IMG/VR virus record: IMGVR_UViG_3300046542_000086
Coordinates: 17,696 to 81,695 of that record
From: a virus
Length of the DNA stretch: 64,000 nt
Strand: one strand, 5' to 3'
The notes below the pieces were generated by a model. It saw nothing but the letters and a program-made list of their open reading frames with translations. It had not been told where the DNA came from and made no database searches. The position numbers and the translations under genes are program-made. Shown in pieces: positions 62,533 to 64,000 of the stretch; position 1 is the stretch's first letter; each line of letters begins with the position of its first letter.

Positions 62533-63571
62533 CTCGGTGTACGTCGACACTGAACGCCGGGTTAACCGGGCGGTCAGCAACATCACTATCTCGAAACACA
62601 TCGGCTTTGAGTATCACCCAGGGCCGAATGAACAAGCGGGTGAGCAGATTGGCTTTGCTCAGTCGTTGGATGACGTAGAACCTCGCGTCCTGTTGGCTTG
62701 GCTGACACTGGCGATGCAGCAGGAAGAAAAAGTATTCATCTACTGCGATGGCGAAACGTATGTACGACTGTATTCCTTGCTCGTGCGTACCGTCTTCCCG
62801 AACCTTGACCTGCTGACCTACAAGTGGATCATGCTCTGCAAGAAGGCTACGTTGCACACCTCACTCACCAACTGGAAACAGGCTGGCTGTGAAGTACTGG
62901 CTGGCGTAGAGCTGAACACTGCAACCATCACTGCGTCGTTCGAGAACCCAGATCCACTGACGTCGATGTTCAAAGAACTGCTGTCTACTGACCGTGACGT
63001 TCTGTCGTTGGAATGGCAACTGGTTCGTCTGATGGCTGAAGGTACGGTAGGTTGCATCCCTGCTCGTCTGAAGAACATCCTGCGTCGTATCGCTTTGGCG
63101 AACACTCACGATGCGCTGGACGTTTGGGGTCGTGTGATTACCGATCCTCAGCACTGGGAATTCGCTGGTGCTGACCTCGACACGCTGTTGGATGCTCCTT
63201 CGGTGTTTGAAGGTTGTATGTTGTTCCAGTACACCAACAACCGGATGTTCCTCAAACCCGGTACGTTGGAGAAGACTCCGAAAGACAACTGGTTGATCGG
63301 TCTGCTGCGTGAACTTGATCCACTGCTCGAACGTGTCGGCGAACCTGCGACGGCCAAACGGACTCGTCTGATTCTTGAGATGTTGGAATCGGAAGACGAT
63401 CTGAATGACCCAGCTGTGCTGCTGGAACGCGTCAAGCAGATGTTCCTCGGACCAGATCGTTTGGCTCTGCCTAACCGGGACTCGAGCAAGTACGACGAGA
63501 ACCTGATCCGCTACCTGTTGGGTCGTTCGGACATTGACCTAGCTTATTACCTAGAAGGGGCTACATGGTGA
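62516..63571 (+). CDS. Unknown protein of the maturation operon, 351 aa
   Basis: AAGGAG lies five bases before ATG 62516. A soluble, leucine-rich, mostly helical protein with several Trp and Cys but no cluster. It overlaps the second radical SAM gene by seven bases, so the three genes 61801-64000 are strictly coupled. Not recognised; a scaffold or leader-binding role is a guess. Confidence 0.65.
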   Translation: MYHLFNSVYVDTERRVNRAVSNITISKHIGFEYHPGPNEQAGEQIGFAQSLDDVEPRVLLAWLTLAMQQEEKVFIYCDGETYVRLYSLLVRTVFPNLDLLTYKWIMLCKKATLHTSLTNWKQAGCEVLAGVELNTATITASFENPDPLTSMFKELLSTDRDVLSLEWQLVRLMAEGTVGCIPARLKNILRRIALANTHDALDVWGRVITDPQHWEFAGADLDTLLDAPSVFEGCMLFQYTNNRMFLKPGTLEKTPKDNWLIGLLRELDPLLERVGEPATAKRTRLILEMLESEDDLNDPAVLLERVKQMFLGPDRLALPNRDSSKYDENLIRYLLGRSDIDLAYYLEGATW

Positions 63572-64000
63572 ATCTGATACCGTTGGTTGACATACTCCAA
63601 GAGAAGAAAGGCGATACCAAAGAAGCACACCTGATTCTCTTTGAGAAGTGTAACCTTCGGTGTTCGTTCTGCCATCAGGATCATGACTCTGAAGTTGGCT
63701 TGGATGCTGGGGACATAATGCGCAAGGGCTTGAAGCTGATTGCTGAGAGTGACCTTGAAGCTCCCATCGTGATCAACATCACTGGTGGGGAGTTGTTCTC
63801 AGATAACATCGAGGACTGGGTGTTCGGCTACTACTTGTCGTTAGGACAGTTGTTGCTGAAGAACTTCAAGCGGGCTAAGTTGGTCTGGGGTACAAACCTG
63901 ATCTACAGTGATCTCTGGCGAGTAATGCGGTTGATCAGCATGTTGCGGGCTGGGGCTACCAAAGACCAGACCGTGTGCTTGGCAACGTCGTACGATCCAG
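63565..64000 (+). CDS. Second radical SAM enzyme, cut by window end
   Basis: ATG 63565 (AAGGGG upstream) opens at least 145 residues running past the window. CxxxCxxC is at C29, C33, C36 and the GGE motif at 74-76 (NITGGELF). The N-terminus differs from that of the first enzyme, so this is a different subfamily, not a duplicate. A C-terminal SPASM or other domain cannot be judged. It is the last visible gene of the operon. Confidence 0.85.
   Translation, partial: MVNLIPLVDILQEKKGDTKEAHLILFEKCNLRCSFCHQDHDSEVGLDAGDIMRKGLKLIAESDLEAPIVINITGGELFSDNIEDWVFGYYLSLGQLLLKNFKRAKLVWGTNLIYSDLWRVMRLISMLRAGATKDQTVCLATSYDP

Noticed and set aside
1-64000. tRNA genes, CRISPR arrays, insertion sequences
   Set aside because: Read for cloverleaf-like blocks, regular short repeats and transposase motifs; the only regular repeats are the coding fibre repeats.

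Overview
The window is a stretch of a very large ('jumbo') tailed bacteriophage genome of the phiKZ type. It is not bacterial chromosome. The diagnostic genes are a phage large terminase, a contractile tail sheath followed by a tube gene, a T4/phiKZ-like prohead protease, a multisubunit RNA polymerase split over several genes (beta main part, beta C-terminal clamp, beta-prime N-terminal part), a 2240-residue tail protein with a lytic transglycosylase domain, a membrane-puncturing spike with a PAAR tip, and two long repeat tail fibres. Gene order (terminase, two to three structural genes, sheath, tube; and beta, beta-prime, giant transglycosylase) follows phiKZ. A Gram-negative host is certain from the cell-wall and spike genes. 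Pseudomonas is only a guess by analogy. I saw no tRNA, rRNA, insertion sequence or CRISPR array.

Layout. 1-8.4 kb: end of an unknown gene, a small gene, then terminase and three structural genes on the minus strand. 8.6-12.9 kb: sheath, tube and a probable inner-head protein on plus. 12.9-20.2 kb: minus-strand small genes (DUF488-like, two small membrane proteins, GNAT acetyltransferase), prohead protease and structural proteins. 20.3-26.2 kb: virion RNA polymerase beta and beta-prime parts. 26.2-35 kb: giant tail/transglycosylase protein and a structural protein on plus. 35-43.4 kb: minus-strand genes, mostly unknown, with the beta C-terminal clamp gene and a RecA/UvsX-like ATPase. 43.5-53 kb: inner-head-like protein, RNase H fusion, structural proteins, MazG-like protein with an acidic tail and an SbcC/Rad50-like ATPase. 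53.1-59.6 kb: spike, PAAR tip, a structural protein and two paralogous fibres with exact 61-residue repeats.

59.66-64.0 kb holds the most unusual region: a tightly coupled plus-strand operon. It encodes a JmjC/cupin-type putative Fe(II) oxygenase, a radical SAM/SPASM maturase, a 183-residue protein whose six cysteines all lie in the last 39 residues (tail with three Cys-His pairs at four-residue spacing), two proteins of unknown family and a second radical SAM enzyme that runs off the window. This looks like a peptide or protein maturation system inside a phage, placed directly after the fibre genes. I know of no described equivalent.

Transcription signals can be read directly. Three minus-strand sites share a 15-base early-type promoter core containing TATATTAC or CATATTAC. 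Several late genes are preceded by AT-rich TATG sites. Three intergenic sites share AATGGTATAG. Most operons end in a hairpin flanked by GCATAA/TTATGC, and at convergent gene pairs this makes a two-way terminator.
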